Shown piece by piece: positions 10,795 to 24,529 of a stretch of 64,000 nucleotides of DNA. Numbering within the stretch: the stretch's first letter is position 1; the number at the start of each line of letters is the position of its first letter. The translations under genes and the position numbers were made by a program. Source of the stretch: Poecilobothrus nobilitatus (lineage: Eukaryota > Arthropoda > Insecta > Diptera > Dolichopodidae); the NCBI GenBank assembly GCA_947095535.1, contig OX352773.1, forward strand, positions 269,134,515-269,198,514, in the 5' to 3' direction. The notes under the pieces were generated by a model. That model saw nothing but the letters and a program-made list of their open reading frames with translations. It ran no database searches and was not told the DNA's origin.

Positions 10795-10925
10795 GAGTAT
10801 AGTTGGTAAACGGAACGCTAATTTAAAATAACCCTATTTACTTCCATCTACTCTTTCTCAAAGACTGCGGTGTAATTGCGAGTAGAAAAGAGTTACTCTG
10901 CAAAAGGAATGCAAACATTGTAACC
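10795..10925 (+). repeat. Dispersed repeat pair, copy 1
   Basis: The block containing actctttctcaaag and gagtagaaaag, then an actctgcaaaaggaatgc segment, matches 62527-62660 in the same orientation with moderate divergence and the same internal order. It is probably a fragment of an unclassified interspersed repeat. Confidence 0.6.
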
Positions 10926-11330
10926 ACTTTTGAAAAATTATGAAAATTATAAAAAATTAAATGACACTTTTTAAATTAGAAACAGGCAGAATTTCCCAAC
11001 TAACTTATGCTAATTCTAAAAGATCTTCCTGCTTTCAAGGTTCCAACATGGAGATACGCAAAAAATTAAATTTAAAAAAAATTTTGATTTCATATAACGG
11101 CAAATATAAATACTAAATTGGTAAAAATTATAATACTAAAATCCCACAAGCTTAAAATTAAATTTAAAGTTTCCTTATGTTGGACGTTTTTAGATTAAAA
11201 AAATATTAAACAGACATTGAGATTTAAACATTTGAAAAAAGAGCTCCATTCAACTTTGAGGGCTTGTAGCTGCGTAATCCATGGGACTATGCATTAAATT
11301 AATTTTTTTATGAATTATAAATTTTATGAA
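10926..11330 (+). repeat. Degraded relative of repeat A interior
   Basis: ttgatttcatataacggcaa and gcttgtagctgcgtaatcc recall the interior of repeat A (gtttcacataacggtaa and gctgtagctccgtaacgg), in the same order and orientation. The rest is too diverged to align by eye. Confidence 0.4.
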
Positions 11331-13695
11331 TTTTGATCTATCCATTTTTAAAACTCCATTGTTCCATCATAAATGGTGTCGAAGTTTTGTAAGGGGATAT
11401 GCGGAAAAACTGACAGATGGATTTAAAGATATAGCGAAACTTTTATGCAATTTTTTTAAAAATGAGGTAAAAAGCGTAATGACTCTTTTAATAATTTTCA
11501 TACAGTACAGAAAAGTCATATAACTTCAGTTAAAAAAGTACAAAGCTAAATTTTAAGAGTCTGTAAAAAAACATATTTATAATTTTAAAATATAAATAAT
11601 TAAAAGGACAATAAATACATTGTTAATAAAAATTAATTATTAGATAAATAACAGCTATATTTTAAATAAAAGCGTATATTTCATCTCAACAATTTTTTTT
11701 CTCTCTCTCCAGCTCTCCAAGTAAGAGACATACTAATACGTTCAGTTGCCAAATATTTGATCGAAACAATAAAAAGAAATGTCTAATTTAATCTAAATAA
11801 AAATATATACCTATGTTTTTTTTATATTTAATCAAAAAAGTTATTAAAACCCTTGAGTTGAATTTTTGTGATCATATTCTCATCAGACAAAATAGAACTT
11901 GCTTTGTTAATACTGCACGGTAATGATTTTTCACTTTAATGCACTTTTGTAATAAACTTCTAATACAATCCTTTAAAATAGTCCTCTGATCCGGTTTTGC
12001 GTAGATTTTTTTCTAATATATTTATGTATTTTTAAATTATTGTCAAATTATTGAAGATAAAACTTTTATAAAAATGAATAAATTTATTTAACAAACAATT
12101 AACAAATTTAAAATAATTTGAAAATTATATACATATATTCGTATATACATTATACGAAATACAAAATGGTGTAAAGTTTATATTTCACATATATAATTTG
12201 ATATTTACCGTCGGCTATTTCAATTTGTAAACTAAAAATCCTTATATACTTCAATATCATGTCGATGTAATTATAAATTGATGGATTTGTAAATTTGAAA
12301 ATGCATTACACATTTTTGTAATAAAAGTTAATCCGTTATAATTTTAATAATTTGTTATTAATTTAATTATAATATTGTTATATTATTTCATTTAAATTTT
12401 AAATTGATGTTTTGTAAGACATATCAGTCAAAATCATTAAAGGGAACATGTCACTTTTAAATAGAATTATTTTAAATTAAATTTTCGTTTATTAGTTAGA
12501 CCCAAAATAAATGAAACGAAACAAAACGAACGCAAAAGTTCGTCGCTTGTTCCGTTCGCTAAGTTCGATAAAATTTAGTTGTCATTTTTACGTAACAAAT
12601 GGTTTTTAATTTTTTTTAGTTTTTCTATTTTTTTTTATTAAAGCATTCTGCATTAAATTTCCAAGTTTTTTTATAATTAATATTAAATAAATTCGTTTTT
12701 TATTTCAAAATTTTCAAAAAAATATTAGTTTTGATATTTTGTATTTTAAAACAATTGACAGAAAATTTCTACATTTGCTTAAATTTATTATGGCGAAATT
12801 GTCATTTTTACGTAACTCTAATTTTCGACCATTAAATTGTGATTGTTTCGTTTTGTTAATTTTGGTTACATCTACCCCGAGTTGATTCGACCCTTCCAAA
12901 TTGAGCTTAATTTAAAATAACAACTCAAGCCGAGGTATAATAATATAAGTTTGATAAAAATGCTTACTTGTAAATTTTAAGTTAAGAAATTTCAAACTTC
13001 ACCCGGTGTAAGTAATTTCAATTATTTAAAATTATTTAGAAAATTATACTCCATTAAGGAGAACACCAAAATAACAGTATTATCAAACATAAAAACTAAA
13101 GTACCATCACCTGTTACAAGACTATTTAATTCAACAAACACAACATATACAAAGTTCGCCAAACATTAAAATATTCTCAAATAAACTAAAAAAATACATT
13201 GTAAACAACATAAACAAATTTACTCAACTATAATGTTAAAGATTTGAAGTAACACCCTCTTTGTGGATAACAAATTTTGACAATTACATACTATTCATGC
13301 TAAAAATTAATGACACATTCATAATTGACATTCTGACTAACTTTAAATTCCACACAATCATAAGACGTTAACAAAAGGTAAAGAAAGGGTTCTAAGACGG
13401 TCATTTCTACATCAGCAATCTAGGTTGTTGTTTGGAATGTAAACAGAAAATAATATGTAAAACTCTATTTGTATATGAGTTGAAATTTATTTTATAATCC
13501 AATAATATTTTTTATGTACCTACATGTTCTCTTAAAAATGTAAAATTATAACATTTTTACATATATATTTTAAAAACAAATTAGTTCAATTAGTTCTCCT
13601 ACAAAATCCCAAAAACTTAAAATCCAAAAAATAAAATTAAATAATATTTATTTTACATATTATATATTACAAACAATAAGATATTTAAAATAGTA
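11331..13695. other. AT-rich spacer
   Basis: No gene recognised. A 19-bp direct repeat (tgtcatttttacgtaac core) occurs near 12579 and 12799, and aacgaaacaaaacg-like words occur in opposite orientation near 12515 and 12845, so a worn repeat may span about 12.5-12.9 kb. A minus-strand frame of 61 codons across it is not recognisable. Confidence 0.45.
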
Positions 13696-13699
13696 AAGA

Positions 13700-13935
13700 T
13701 TCCCGCCCCCAAATCTCACCAAAAATATTTTTAAACCCTGATTTTAAAACCAACTATCTCTCCTAATTGAGAATCTCACATATATATATATATATATATA
13801 AAAATATTTTGGAAAAAGCATATAACTCTGATTTTGAATTCAACTTTAAAATCCCTCCTAATTCAGAATCTCACATACACATATATATAAATATTCTGGG
13901 CGTATAGCCCTGATTAATGGACCTTTCGCCCCCAA
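13700..13935 (-). repeat. Tandem repeat array, family T (locus 1)
   Basis: About two units of 85-110 bp are seen. Each has (in plus-strand reading) aaatattytggaaaaagc, then ctctgattttgaa, then cctaattcagaatctcaca, then a TA-rich linker that includes (TA)n at 13779-13800. The same unit recurs at 24.53-24.86 kb (same strand) and 28.56-28.80 and 44.75-44.96 kb (opposite strand). Confidence 0.6.
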
Positions 13936-16440
13936 AAGCTAGTCTCACATTTCGATCTATGTGAGTTAAAATTTTATCATGTTTAGATTATGTGGTGTTT
14001 TGGATTACTAGTGTTTGGATTTTCAATTATCTAAATGATAAATAAAAATAAATAATAAATAAAATATGATAATTTAAGAAAAGAAGAGTAAATTTAAAAA
14101 GTAAATAGAAATTGCTATTAAAACTTTTTTTTCATGAGCTTTTGATTGCATTTTATGTAAGTTTCAGACATGGTCTAAAACCGAATTTATATATCTGTTT
14201 TACTTTAATAAGAAGAATTTTCACTTCAATTGCAAGTATTTTTTTTTTTTTTCAAATTCAAGTTTTCCTTTTTGAAAGCAAATATTTCCCTCTCAAGTAC
14301 AAGTTTTAAAATGATATTCAAAGCTACTCAAAGCTTTGTAAATAAAAAATACTAATGATAATTTCGCAAAATTTTAATCAAATTTGTTGAAAATTAATTA
14401 TTTTTAAGTACGAAACTGTACTAGAATCTTATGTTATAAAAATATTTTTGGTAAAACTGATTTTCTTTTAAAATTAACATTTTTATGATTACATTTTTTT
14501 TAACAAAAGTATAAACATAACTTTTCACTTAATTAATTAATTAATTAATTACTTAAAATAAATTACGTAAATAAAAGAACTTGCATTTGAGAAGGAAAAA
14601 CATGCATTCAAAAAGAAAATCCTTCTTATTAAAGCACATATATATATATATATATATATACCGTTTTTACTACTGCAAATTTATTAAAACTAAAAAAATA
14701 TATAAACATTTATTAAGTCCTCATATCTTGTAAACTAGAACAGGTTTAATCTAGACCCCATACAAAAAAAAAATTTATCGACAGATAAGGTTGTATACTG
14801 TGTAGTTAATTAGCAGTGTTTTTAATTAGGAAAAATTCTGTATAAAAAATAAAAAATAAAAATTATGATAGAATTTTTTTTTCATTTAAAATACTTTAAT
14901 TTATGTAAAATTCATAAATTAATTCTTAAAATAATAGTACATATCTACTGTCTAGATTTTTACTTCAATATAAATTTGTATATTTTTACTACAATCCAAA
15001 AAGTTCCTAAATTTTAAAATAATTTTATTGCAATTATGTTCAATTTAATGTAAAATTAAGAAAAAAAAAAAAAAAAAAAACAAAAAATAAATAAAAGACA
15101 ATCATATCTCATTTGTTTTTATATTTACTTTTTTATATATTATTAAAATTTATTATTTTTAACTCATAATTATTTTCCATCGTTCTCAAATTATTTCTAT
15201 AAAATAATTACACGTATTAAAAATACATACGTATGTAATTTATAATAAAAAAAAAAAAAAAAAAAATAAAAAGTTTTTTTTTTTAAATAATAATAATAAT
15301 ATTTGGACATTGAATAATTAGGAGTTGCATAATAGTATGAGAAAAATTTTACTATATTATTGTTTTTTGGTTTTATTTTCTTTTTTTTATGATTGTGGGA
15401 TGTAATTATGATATGAACAAGCTAAAATTTAAAAAAAAACCCTAAGTTATCGTATTCATTTATTAAAAACAAAAAAAAAAAAAAAAAGAAGAAGAAATAA
15501 ATAAAATTTTCATCTCATATAATATATCCATACATATACTAAAGAGGAAAAAGGAAGAAATCAAATTGAAAAAGAAAAGTAAAGTTTAAATAGAAAACAT
15601 TATTGGCACACTAATACTATTTTCCCCATCCCTATTTTCCCTTAGGAAAAAACAAGTATTCTTTTTGGTATTTTATATAATATACACTTTAATAGAAGAG
15701 AAACCTAGAATAAATTAATTTCAGAACAAATTTTTTTTTTTTTTTTAATTTTTAAAAATTTCATAGCTTGTATTTTTCTATCATTTTATTTTACGAGGAT
15801 ATGTTCAAAGAGAAAAAGAGGACATCTTAAAACAATTTCAAAATTTTTATCTTTACAATATTTTTTTTTTTTGAAAAAGTTTATTTCAGTTTCAATTTAG
15901 TTTTATCAAAGTTTTTTTTTTTTTTTTTTTGATTTGTACCTATTGCATTTTCATTTCGTAATTTAACATATAGAGCATAGAAAACAAAAACAACAAAAAT
16001 ACTTGTAATAAAACTATAAAGAAATTTTTGCATATTAATGTCCTTTTTTGTCATTTTATTTGGTTTTTGTTTTTTTTTTTAATTTTACTGATAAAATATT
16101 GTGTAAGTATATGTATATCGTTTTAGAAGGAATATACAAGAGAATGATATGAAATTGTATATGTATTATATAAAACATTTTTTATCGTATTGTGTTCTGT
16201 GAGATATATAATTAAAACAAAAAAAAAAACAAAAACTATAAAAACAAAAAAAATAAAACAAAAATAAAATTAATAACAAAAGTGTACTTTACTAAAACAA
16301 CAATCATGTAATTTTTAATGTTCTGTAGAAGATTTTGCATGAAAGGAAAACAAAACAACATTTCGTTGAGTATAAGTGAACGGTTTCTAAAAAAATTTAT
16401 TTTAAAATTAAAATATAATATTATAAAATATAAAACATAT
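13936..16440. other. AT-rich spacer with many homopolymers
   Basis: It holds a (TTAA)n run at 14530-14551, (TA)n at 14637-14660, (AAT)n near 15286-15302, and several A or T runs of 15 or more (for example 15060-15080, 15246-15265, 15730-15746, 15913-15930). No gene or domain is visible. Confidence 0.5.
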
Positions 16441-16490
16441 TGTATAAAAGATCCTGGCATGAAATTTGATGTAATCTATTTATAAAATTT

Positions 16491-17028
16491 GAGTCGACAG
16501 ATAATGAACTAGCAAAACGTGAATTTGAACTTGAGCTAATCATTGAGAATAATCCGGCTGTCAACGTACATGTGCAAACCCTCAAAATAAATATTAAATA
16601 GAAGAAGAAGAACTTATTTGAGTCGGCCAGTAGGTGCAACTTGCAGTACAATCAGAGACTTGTGGCCAAATATGAGAAGATTAAAAAGATTCAAATGTAT
16701 ACTTTTTCTCTTTAGACATGAAATAAGACAATTGGTTTTTGTTATAACGAACCATGGTCTTATAGGTAGCTCTCCTAGAAGATTAGGTACGCATGTGGAT
16801 CTTAACTGTAGATTTTGGAGAGGAATTGATGCTATTCAGATCGTGGAGGCTTTCTCTGCACGTACTCGGTCTGTCAAGGAAAAAGCGAAAATATTTGGGC
16901 AATTTCCTTTTCGAAGATTTAGATAAACTCTCTGACATGAATCTGAGAAGCTTTCAAAGTTTATCACGTCAGAGTGGTATCATCGTGGCATAAATGTAGG
17001 GAAATGTACCGGTTCTCCTACGTTTTGA
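16491..17028 (+). pseudogene. LINE ORF2 C-terminal fragment, frameshifted
   Basis: The plus strand reads DNELAKREFELE at about 16498, which fits the final RNase H helix (N-E-x-A-D-x-L-A in intact relatives). It continues with SRPVGATCSTIRDLWPN, SRHEIRQLVFVIT, an NHGLIGSSPRRLGTHV stretch, and C-terminal LGNFLFEDLDKLSDMN after a frame change near 16.88 kb. The order, linker then G-H-x-x-L/I-G then cysteine/histidine region then leucine-rich tail, is the usual end of I/LOA-like LINEs. The tail reaches TGA at 17026-17028. Key zinc-binding cysteines are partly lost and frameshifts are present. It differs in sequence from the copies at 4773 and 20370, so three LINE subfamilies are present in the window. 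Confidence 0.75.
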
Positions 17029-17820
17029 AAGAACACTAAGCAGCTACAATCAAGTGATTACTAACACTTTTAAGATTTGAGATTAGTTCATTGTAGTTAT
17101 ATTTTTTTGATCGTATTAATATCAAATGGCATCATACGTTGTTGTCATAGTAAAGCAGAATGTAAATTTCGATATGGATACAAAATTTTACTTTCAGCTT
17201 TGAAACACCACATAAAATGAAAAAGTTATTTTTAACTATAAGGAGGTCGTCACTTAAATCAAAGTCTAAATTAAATGACCAATTGTTACCTATAAATTTT
17301 GTTTTTTATCAAAACAAAATGTGGAATTATATTTTAAAATGATTTAAATCATGGTTCAACGAAATGGTTTATATTTTAAAAACAAATTACCGATGTAATT
17401 ACAAATGACAAATTGATACAACTATAGTAAGATAGGTAAAATAAATAGGATTTTAAGTCACTACAATTGATCTTGTAGTGATCAACTATACTTTTGATGA
17501 AGTCGATATCTATCATATTCGTGAAACGTATGACTGAGATGTGAATTAAATTTGCTTTGAATATATATATGTTATACTTAAATCACAATTATCTATGTAT
17601 ATATATAAATGATAATCTAATATTATTTATAAATATTTTGAAAATTTTCTAAAAGAAACTTTTATAGAAGAGTTTTCCAAATTTTTGAGTTAGTAAACTA
17701 AAAATGTTTTTAATATTCGTAGACTCCCACCATACACACAATTCTTTGAAATTATCTTTTACCATGTCCTTTTTTATCGTTTTTTATTTAAATTTTTTTT
17801 GTACTCAAATTCTATTTCCC
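17029..17820. other. AT-rich spacer
   Basis: No gene recognised. A 9-bp inverted repeat (tcactacaa/ttgtagtga) lies near 17459-17480. The last 80 bases are pyrimidine-rich and end in ccactaactaatacaag, which could serve as a branch site and acceptor for the next feature. Confidence 0.45.
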
Positions 17821-17835
17821 ACTAACTAATACAAG

Positions 17836-18010
17836 CACAGCAATTAGATACAAAAGAGTTACAACATGAAAAATGATGAAACCATCAAAACAACAACAAC
17901 AACCACAGAACAGAAGTAAGTTTAATTTTACCTAACGGAATAAATTTTTTATTTTTATTTTAGAGAATAAAAGGAAAACTTTTTTTACCGAAACAAAAAA
18001 CAATAAAATG
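17836..18010 (+). CDS. Candidate spliced small ORF or 5' exon
   Basis: An ATG at 17866 in the good fly context acaacATG opens 16 codons plus 2 bases (MKNDETI, then a lysine, six threonines and TEQ). It ends in AA|GTAAGT, a consensus donor (GT at 17916). A 48-nt stretch follows with CTAAC at 17932-17936, a T-rich tract and TTTTAG ending at 17963, which is the layout of a short fly intron. Joining there gives a stop after two more codons. Using the next AG (17965) would extend the frame by about 15 codons. So this could be a small peptide gene, an upstream ORF in a 5' UTR, or chance. An acceptor-like ctaatacaag/cacag lies at 17826-17840. No family is recognised. The threonine run comes from an (ACA)n microsatellite, which lowers confidence. 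Confidence 0.3.
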
Positions 18011-20340
18011 AAAATTGCAGAAAAAAAAAGAAATATTTAAACACCCCCGATAACCCTCTCAACTTTTCTACTCTTCTTCATGTCATTTGAATAATGAAAT
18101 ATCAAGAAAAATTTAAAAACTTTTACTTTTATTTTTTTTTTTGTTTTTTTGTTATTTTCTTTTCTTTTTCCTCCCTCATACTTTCAACTTAGCTTTATCT
18201 TTGTTTTATTTTACCTCCTTTTCAACGTTGTTCAATTTTTACCACCATTTTGAGTTTCATAAAAAGTTTTTCTTTTCTCATAAAATTTTTCACAAGTGAA
18301 TATAATTTGAATGGCAGATATAATTTTTTTTTCTTTCTTTTCTTTTCACTCTTTTATGGATGTATGATTGCGCATACTAAAAAAAAATAAAACAGAAAAG
18401 GATACAAAAAAAAAAATAAAAAACAAGCAAACAAACTAACAATTAAGTAAAAAGTTTGATAGAAAAAATAAAAAGGATTTTTATAAATTTTCCTTTGACT
18501 TATATATTTTTTTTTTTGGAATTTATTTTACAAGGATAAAAGAGAAATAGACAGAGGATAAGAAGTAAAATAAAAAGAAAAATAAGAGAGAAAGAGCGAG
18601 AATGAAAACAAGAGAACTAATATAAAGTTTCTGTTTTTTCAAAATTTCACCCTGTACACCACAATCTTTTATTTTTTTTTTGTATTTACGGTTAGAAAAT
18701 GTTTTTTTTTAAATTTTTGTTATACAAATTCTATTTACCGTTACTACGCTATACATTAATTTAAATATGTATTAGTGAATGTGGGGTCATTTTTTTTATA
18801 AATGTTGTTTGTTTTTTTTTTTTAAAAAAATGGAAAATAAAAAGGATAATCCAAATGGGCGTACCTTCAGTTTTTTAGTTTTATTTTTTTGAATTTTTCA
18901 AAACCGAAAAAAAAAAGTTGTATTTTTCCCGTTATTTTTTTTTTTAACGTTAATTTTTTAGGGAAAATTTAAAAATAGGGGGAAAAACTATGTTTTTTTT
19001 AAATTTTAGATTTTTATGTTATTTTTTTTTTAGCTAGCTTTCATTTTGTTATGCGTATGTGTATACATATTTGTGTATAATAGTTTTTTTTTTTATAATT
19101 TTTTTCACTTTTTCAATATTTTGTGTTTTGTGTGTTTGTTTGATTTTTATTTTTTTTTTGTAGTTTAGTTTTTTGCTAGTAATAGAATTTTGCATATGTT
19201 TATGTATATATATAGATTCGGGAAAAAAAATCGAGGTAATGGTGGCGTTTATTCGTTTGTATGTTATTTTAATATGAATAAATTTCAGAGTTCTTTTCCC
19301 AGGGTAATTTTTTCCAAATAAAAATGAAATTGGTTTTTTTTTTTGAATTATAGCAAAAAAAAAAAAAAAAATATACCAAATAAGAAGAGGATTTTTTGAA
19401 ACTTTTAGCTTATATTTGAAATTTTCTATCTCTTTTACACTTTTTTCTTTCTACTTTTAATATTTCTTTCTTTTTCTCTCATTTATATGATATTCCTAAA
19501 CATTTTTTATTCTCTTTTAACCCGTTTTGAATATATATAAATATTTATATATATGTGATAGCGCTGATATCACAATTACTTTTATTTTTGTTTAAGACTT
19601 TTTTATTTCACTGTACTTTTGCTTAGGTTTTTTTTTGTTTATTGTCGGAGATATTATTAAAGCGCCACACCCTGAAAAATTTATTTTGCTTGTATTTTAG
19701 GGTTTTTGTTTTTTTTTATCAAAGTTAGAGTTGAACTTTTGTTAATATGAAAACAAAAAAAAAAAAACTATCTTATAACATTTTTAACTAAACATATTAT
19801 TTAGGTTCAATTTGTATTTTTGAGAAATAAATATTGAAAATGTAAAACTATTAAATTTCAAGACAGTTTTATGGATTTTGAAATTGTATAAAAAATTGAA
19901 TTCTGAATTGCATATAAACATTGACTTACCTAAACCTAAATACCAAAATCGATTAAATCTCTATACATATGGGTTTCTAAATATTATATAATTATTATAA
20001 CTGAATAATAATTACAATATTTAGTAATTAATAGCAGAAACGATTATAATAGTAATTTATTTCAATAAAAAAAAAACATAATCAAATAAATATAAATAAT
20101 AAATTTAAATTTCCAATTATAAACCGTTTTATATAAATAAAATTGGAAAATAAAGATATTGAAATATTGAATATTTGCCTTAGGTAAAATTAATTTCTAT
20201 TCTTATCACATATATTTTAAATTTATTAATAAAATTTAAAAAAAAAAATGGAATTTTTTAAATACAATTTAATAATAAAATAAATAAATAAATTGTGTAT
20301 TTTTTAAATATAATATATCAAAAACTGTAATAAACTTCTT
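18011..20340. other. Very T-rich spacer
   Basis: More than 2 kb dominated by T runs on the plus strand, with one purine-rich patch (about 18541-18620). No gene, domain or long repeat is seen. Confidence 0.5.
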
Positions 20341-20369
20341 AACGACAAACGCTTATTTTAACGAGGGGG

Positions 20370-20951
20370 CCAGGCAGTTTAACATCCAGCTTTGCTGTTT
20401 ACCAGGTCATCGAGGCATTTTGGGGAAATGAAAAATTTGATGAACTTGCAAGAATTGCCATAACTTTACAGACCCTGCGTGATAAAGCAAAACTAGATAT
20501 ACCTCTATCCACCACCAAAACGTTACTTCGAAAGGAAATAACGGATAATGGAAATAACAAATGTTCAAACTTGACTTCTTGAAATATCACAACACTGATA
20601 TGGTCCCAAACCAATTTAAGACGATCTAATGATCTGCTGTCTCTTAAAAAGGCAGATATTGGAATGACAATGGGTATAATCATCGGTTACTTTCTAATAG
20701 GGAAGCATGCTATAAGACTTGTCTTATCCTCAAACAAATACTGTAGAGCCTGCAAAGATGAAGATGAGGATAAAACGACTCTTCATCTCCTTTCCACATG
20801 CCCAGCCATGTCGGCTAAAAGAAACACCAATTTGGGACAATATCTCTTTAACAATCTCAGCGATTTAGACGGTAAAAATATGAAAAGCATTCTTTGCATT
20901 CATAAATGGTCTAAATGTGCTTTCCCGGCAATCACTTTAACCCTAGCCTAA
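20370..20951 (+). pseudogene. LINE ORF2 C-terminus with RNase H tail, broken
   Basis: In order on the plus strand: LCCLPGHRGI near 20390 (the W-V-P-G-H loop of RNase H), GNEKFDELARIAIT near 20425 (the G-N-E-x-A-D-E-L-A helix), a linker ending in a TGA near 20580, SNDLLSLKKADIGMTMG, IGKHAIR, and then YCRACKDEDEDKTTLHLLSTCP with cysteines and a histidine spaced as in the C-H-C knuckle at the end of I/LOA-like LINEs. The frame closes with TAA at 20949-20951. Frameshifts and a stop separate the RNase H part from the last 95 codons, which remain open from 20664. In intact relatives the protein carries endonuclease, reverse transcriptase and RNase H. Only the last quarter is here. Confidence 0.8.
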
Positions 20952-23900
20952 CCTTAATATAATACATTTCATAAAAACTATATATTAAAAAATGTCATAT
21001 AACTTTTAAAATATCATTTAATACAAGAAGATAATCTAATTTTGTAATCGAATATTATGTCAGATGTACAACTATTTATTTGATTTATTAAAAGTTGTAG
21101 AGAAAAATAAATAGCATTGTTTTTGCAAAGAATTTAATTAGTTCTAAGTTATAAAATATTCTTTTCTTGCTTTTTAGTGACAGCCAAAAAATATTTATAT
21201 TAAAGTTTATAGAAAAAGTTGATAAGTTTCTTATCCTGAATAGTATATCTATTATATTAAGACTCATATGTAATGAGTATAAAGTTGTACCAATATTTCG
21301 AATAAGAAAACAAACGAAACTTCCAAATTTTTTTATAATATAATTTTTAAACAAAAATGTAAATTGGGATAAAATTAAATAACTAACAATCCAAGTTACA
21401 ATATTTGTTGCTGATTAAGCTCAAGGAGAATTTTTTCTATCGAGAAAAACTATCAGACAAAGAGAAAAAAAGAGAAGAAAAATAAATTGGAAGGAAACAT
21501 ATTAAACCTAAGAGATTTTTACTTTTCCAACAAATTTTGTTTGGCACAATGTAGGGCAGACAAATATATTTTTGTCGATTTTAAAAAATTTAATTTATTT
21601 TTATTACCGTTCTATTTACTAACAACAATATTCAAAGTTCAAATTTAATTGTTTATTCTTTAAAGATCCATAAATATTCAAATTAAATCTGCTTCATTAT
21701 ACAGCTTTACAATATATAAGAAATTAGCTTTCAAGTTAGTTTAACTCTTAACTCCTTAACTCTTAAGTTCCTCTGTAAGTATAGTTTTTATTTCCGTAAG
21801 TATAGTTATTCATCTATAAGGAATTTAAGTAAGCAAGATAAACGAACTTAGCATGCGCACAAAAAATTAATTGACTATAATATTTAAAAAGATGGAACAG
21901 TTTTATTTATCGATTTAAATTTTTAAAGAGAGTATTTTTGACAAAAAAAAGTTTGATAAGGAAAAAAGTTTCAAGGAAATTTTTCAAAAGTGTTTAATGA
22001 ATCAAATTTTTCATTAAATGAAATGTTTTCAAAAGTTTGATAAGGAATCAAGTATCATTGATAATCTAAGATGATTTATTTTTTACCTATTGAAAAGATG
22101 ATCGTACGTGAGAATCGAAAGGAAAAAAAAGTAAAATATAAAAAAGTTTTTGGTTAATTAAAAATTTGTTTGTTAAAAATATTTTCTATATACATATATA
22201 TAATTAAATTTTGATCCTTTGTCTAAGAATTTTATTTTTTTTTTGTCTTCTATGTGTTCAATATATGTAGTAAGTAAATTCCGAAATTTTAAATATTTTT
22301 ATAAAGAAAGAAATTCCTTAAGATAATATGTATATGTATATCATAAATTCTCACTAATTATATTTATAAAGAATATAAAAATTTACTGTACAATCTTTTA
22401 AAAAAATTTTTTTTTTTAATTAATTACACAAACTTATAATTAAATATTTTCACTTTATGTTACCATTTTACTTACGTATCATAACTCTACAATTTTTTAA
22501 TATAAAAATTTAATTACAAAAAAAAAAAAATTAAAAATTAAAAAAAATTAAATTAAAGATCACAAATATAATAACGCAGTTTAAGTGATCTTTCTTCTGT
22601 CACGAATCTTAACAAACTGAATTTTCTTGTAAATAAAATATTTAAAAAAAAAAAAACATTAATTTTATTTCTCAATCTTCATTTAACTGATCTTAAATCC
22701 TTTGAAATCTTTTATATAAATACCTTGTTTTAGATATACATAACAGGTTTTCTTGAGAAATTTTTTTGTTTTGCTGTAAAAGAGATCGTCACCTTTGATT
22801 TTCATATAAAAATTAAGCTTTTAAATGTCAAATGTAACCCTTTTGATTTACACACACACACACACACATATATAATGTTGTGTATAGCATTAAAAATCAA
22901 AGGAATATTTAAAGACTTTTAGTTTATCTTTTTTTTATCTGTTATTCTGGTTGTCTCATGGGTTTTGTTTTCTTTATAAATTTTAAAATTTAATTGTATT
23001 GTAAAAAAAAAAATTATACCTTACATATAATTTTTGATTAAAAAACACGTTAATTTTAACTTAAGAATTTATACAAGTTTTAAATTAAATTTTTAGATTA
23101 AAATGAATAACGAGTTCATAATATTACAAAATTAAGGGGTAATTTTTATCTTTTTTATTTAATTTTTATCCTTTATTATTATTTCATTTTTGTCCTTTAT
23201 TTTTTTTTTTTTTAATTAGAAGAAATGAAACGCATTTAGTAATTTAATATTAAACTAATATAAAAATATTTATTAAAAAAGTTTAGAAATAATTTTCTCG
23301 AATATTTACATTAAAAATATACATACATAATAATATATCATATATAATCCTTTTTTATAAGGATAATATTTGAAGAAATTTAATCTCGTCAATGTTTGAT
23401 AATAACAAATATTTTTTATTCCAGTTTCAATCTTTATAATTATTGAAAGATGGTTTTTTTTTTTTTTTTTGTACTTATTTGTGTACATGTATAATTTGTA
23501 TACTAATATATAAAAGTAAATGTAAGTATAGATATGTATTTGTTGGGTTATTACCAGATACTGATATAAGAGATAAAGGATTCAAAATGTTTTATAATAT
23601 TGTAAACAAAATATTTGTATATATATAGACGATTCATAATTTTTTATGATTCAATGTAAATATTAGAAAGATTAGAGAGCTTGAATATAAATTTTATTGA
23701 AGAGGATGAATTCTATTGAAAAGTAAATATTAAAATAAACGTACAATATATTAAAAGAAAAGGAAATTCAAAAAAAAAAAAAAAAACAAAGCTTAAATAG
23801 CTCCAAAGTAAAAGTCAGATAAATATGGATTATATTCAAATATTTTTCTTAATCAAATATAAAGAATATAAAGAAATTTAATATGAAATTATAATGAATT

Positions 23901-24525
23901 TATGATTCATTCAATTATTTTTGATTGTCAGGTTTTTAGTAAGTCTTATAAGTAAATAAGTGAATTATCTGAGTAAAATTCTATTAGTGTTTTTTTTTTG
24001 GATTTGAATCTAAAGAATCAGAATCTTAATTTCCGTTAAACTTTTCAATTTATTATATTTTAATATTGCCTTAATAATCATTTTTTTGGATCAATTACGG
24101 AGAATGACGTATAAAATAAGTTCTTTTCTTGAATATAAAATAAAAACAAATTTATTTCAGAGTTGCGAAAGATTATCTGTCCTTGTAATTAGAAAAAAAA
24201 AATTTAATTTCATTTATTGTCAGTTTCAGTAATGTACAATTATTAAATTTACTTTGGATGTCCATAATATAACAAAACCGTCACACAAATTATGTGGACT
24301 GGATATTAAACGTTAGTTTTAAATTGGTTGGCCACGAAATCATAAATACAAAATAAATAAAATTTATTTTGGATGTGGGTTGATTTATTGGAAACAAAAA
24401 TATTGAATGATGTCTTAAAAAATGTCGAAAAAAAAATTTTAAATAAAAAAGTCTGTTGAATGTGAAAAATGTTAAAAAAAAAATTTATAAAAGAATATAT
24501 GCCTACATATTTATATTTCTTTTTC
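20952..24525. other. AT-rich spacer
   Basis: No gene recognised. It contains (CA)9 at 22851-22868 followed by TA repeats, and long A or T runs (for example 23201-23215, 23454-23470 and 23770-23787). Several 60-90-codon frames are low-complexity translations of AT-rich DNA. Confidence 0.5.
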
Positions 24526-24529
24526 TAAA

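Noticed and set aside
12500..12960. Complete MITE suggested by aacgaaacaaaacg inverted words and tgtcatttttacgtaac direct repeats
   Set aside because: The inverted words match over only about 10 bases and no target duplication is found.
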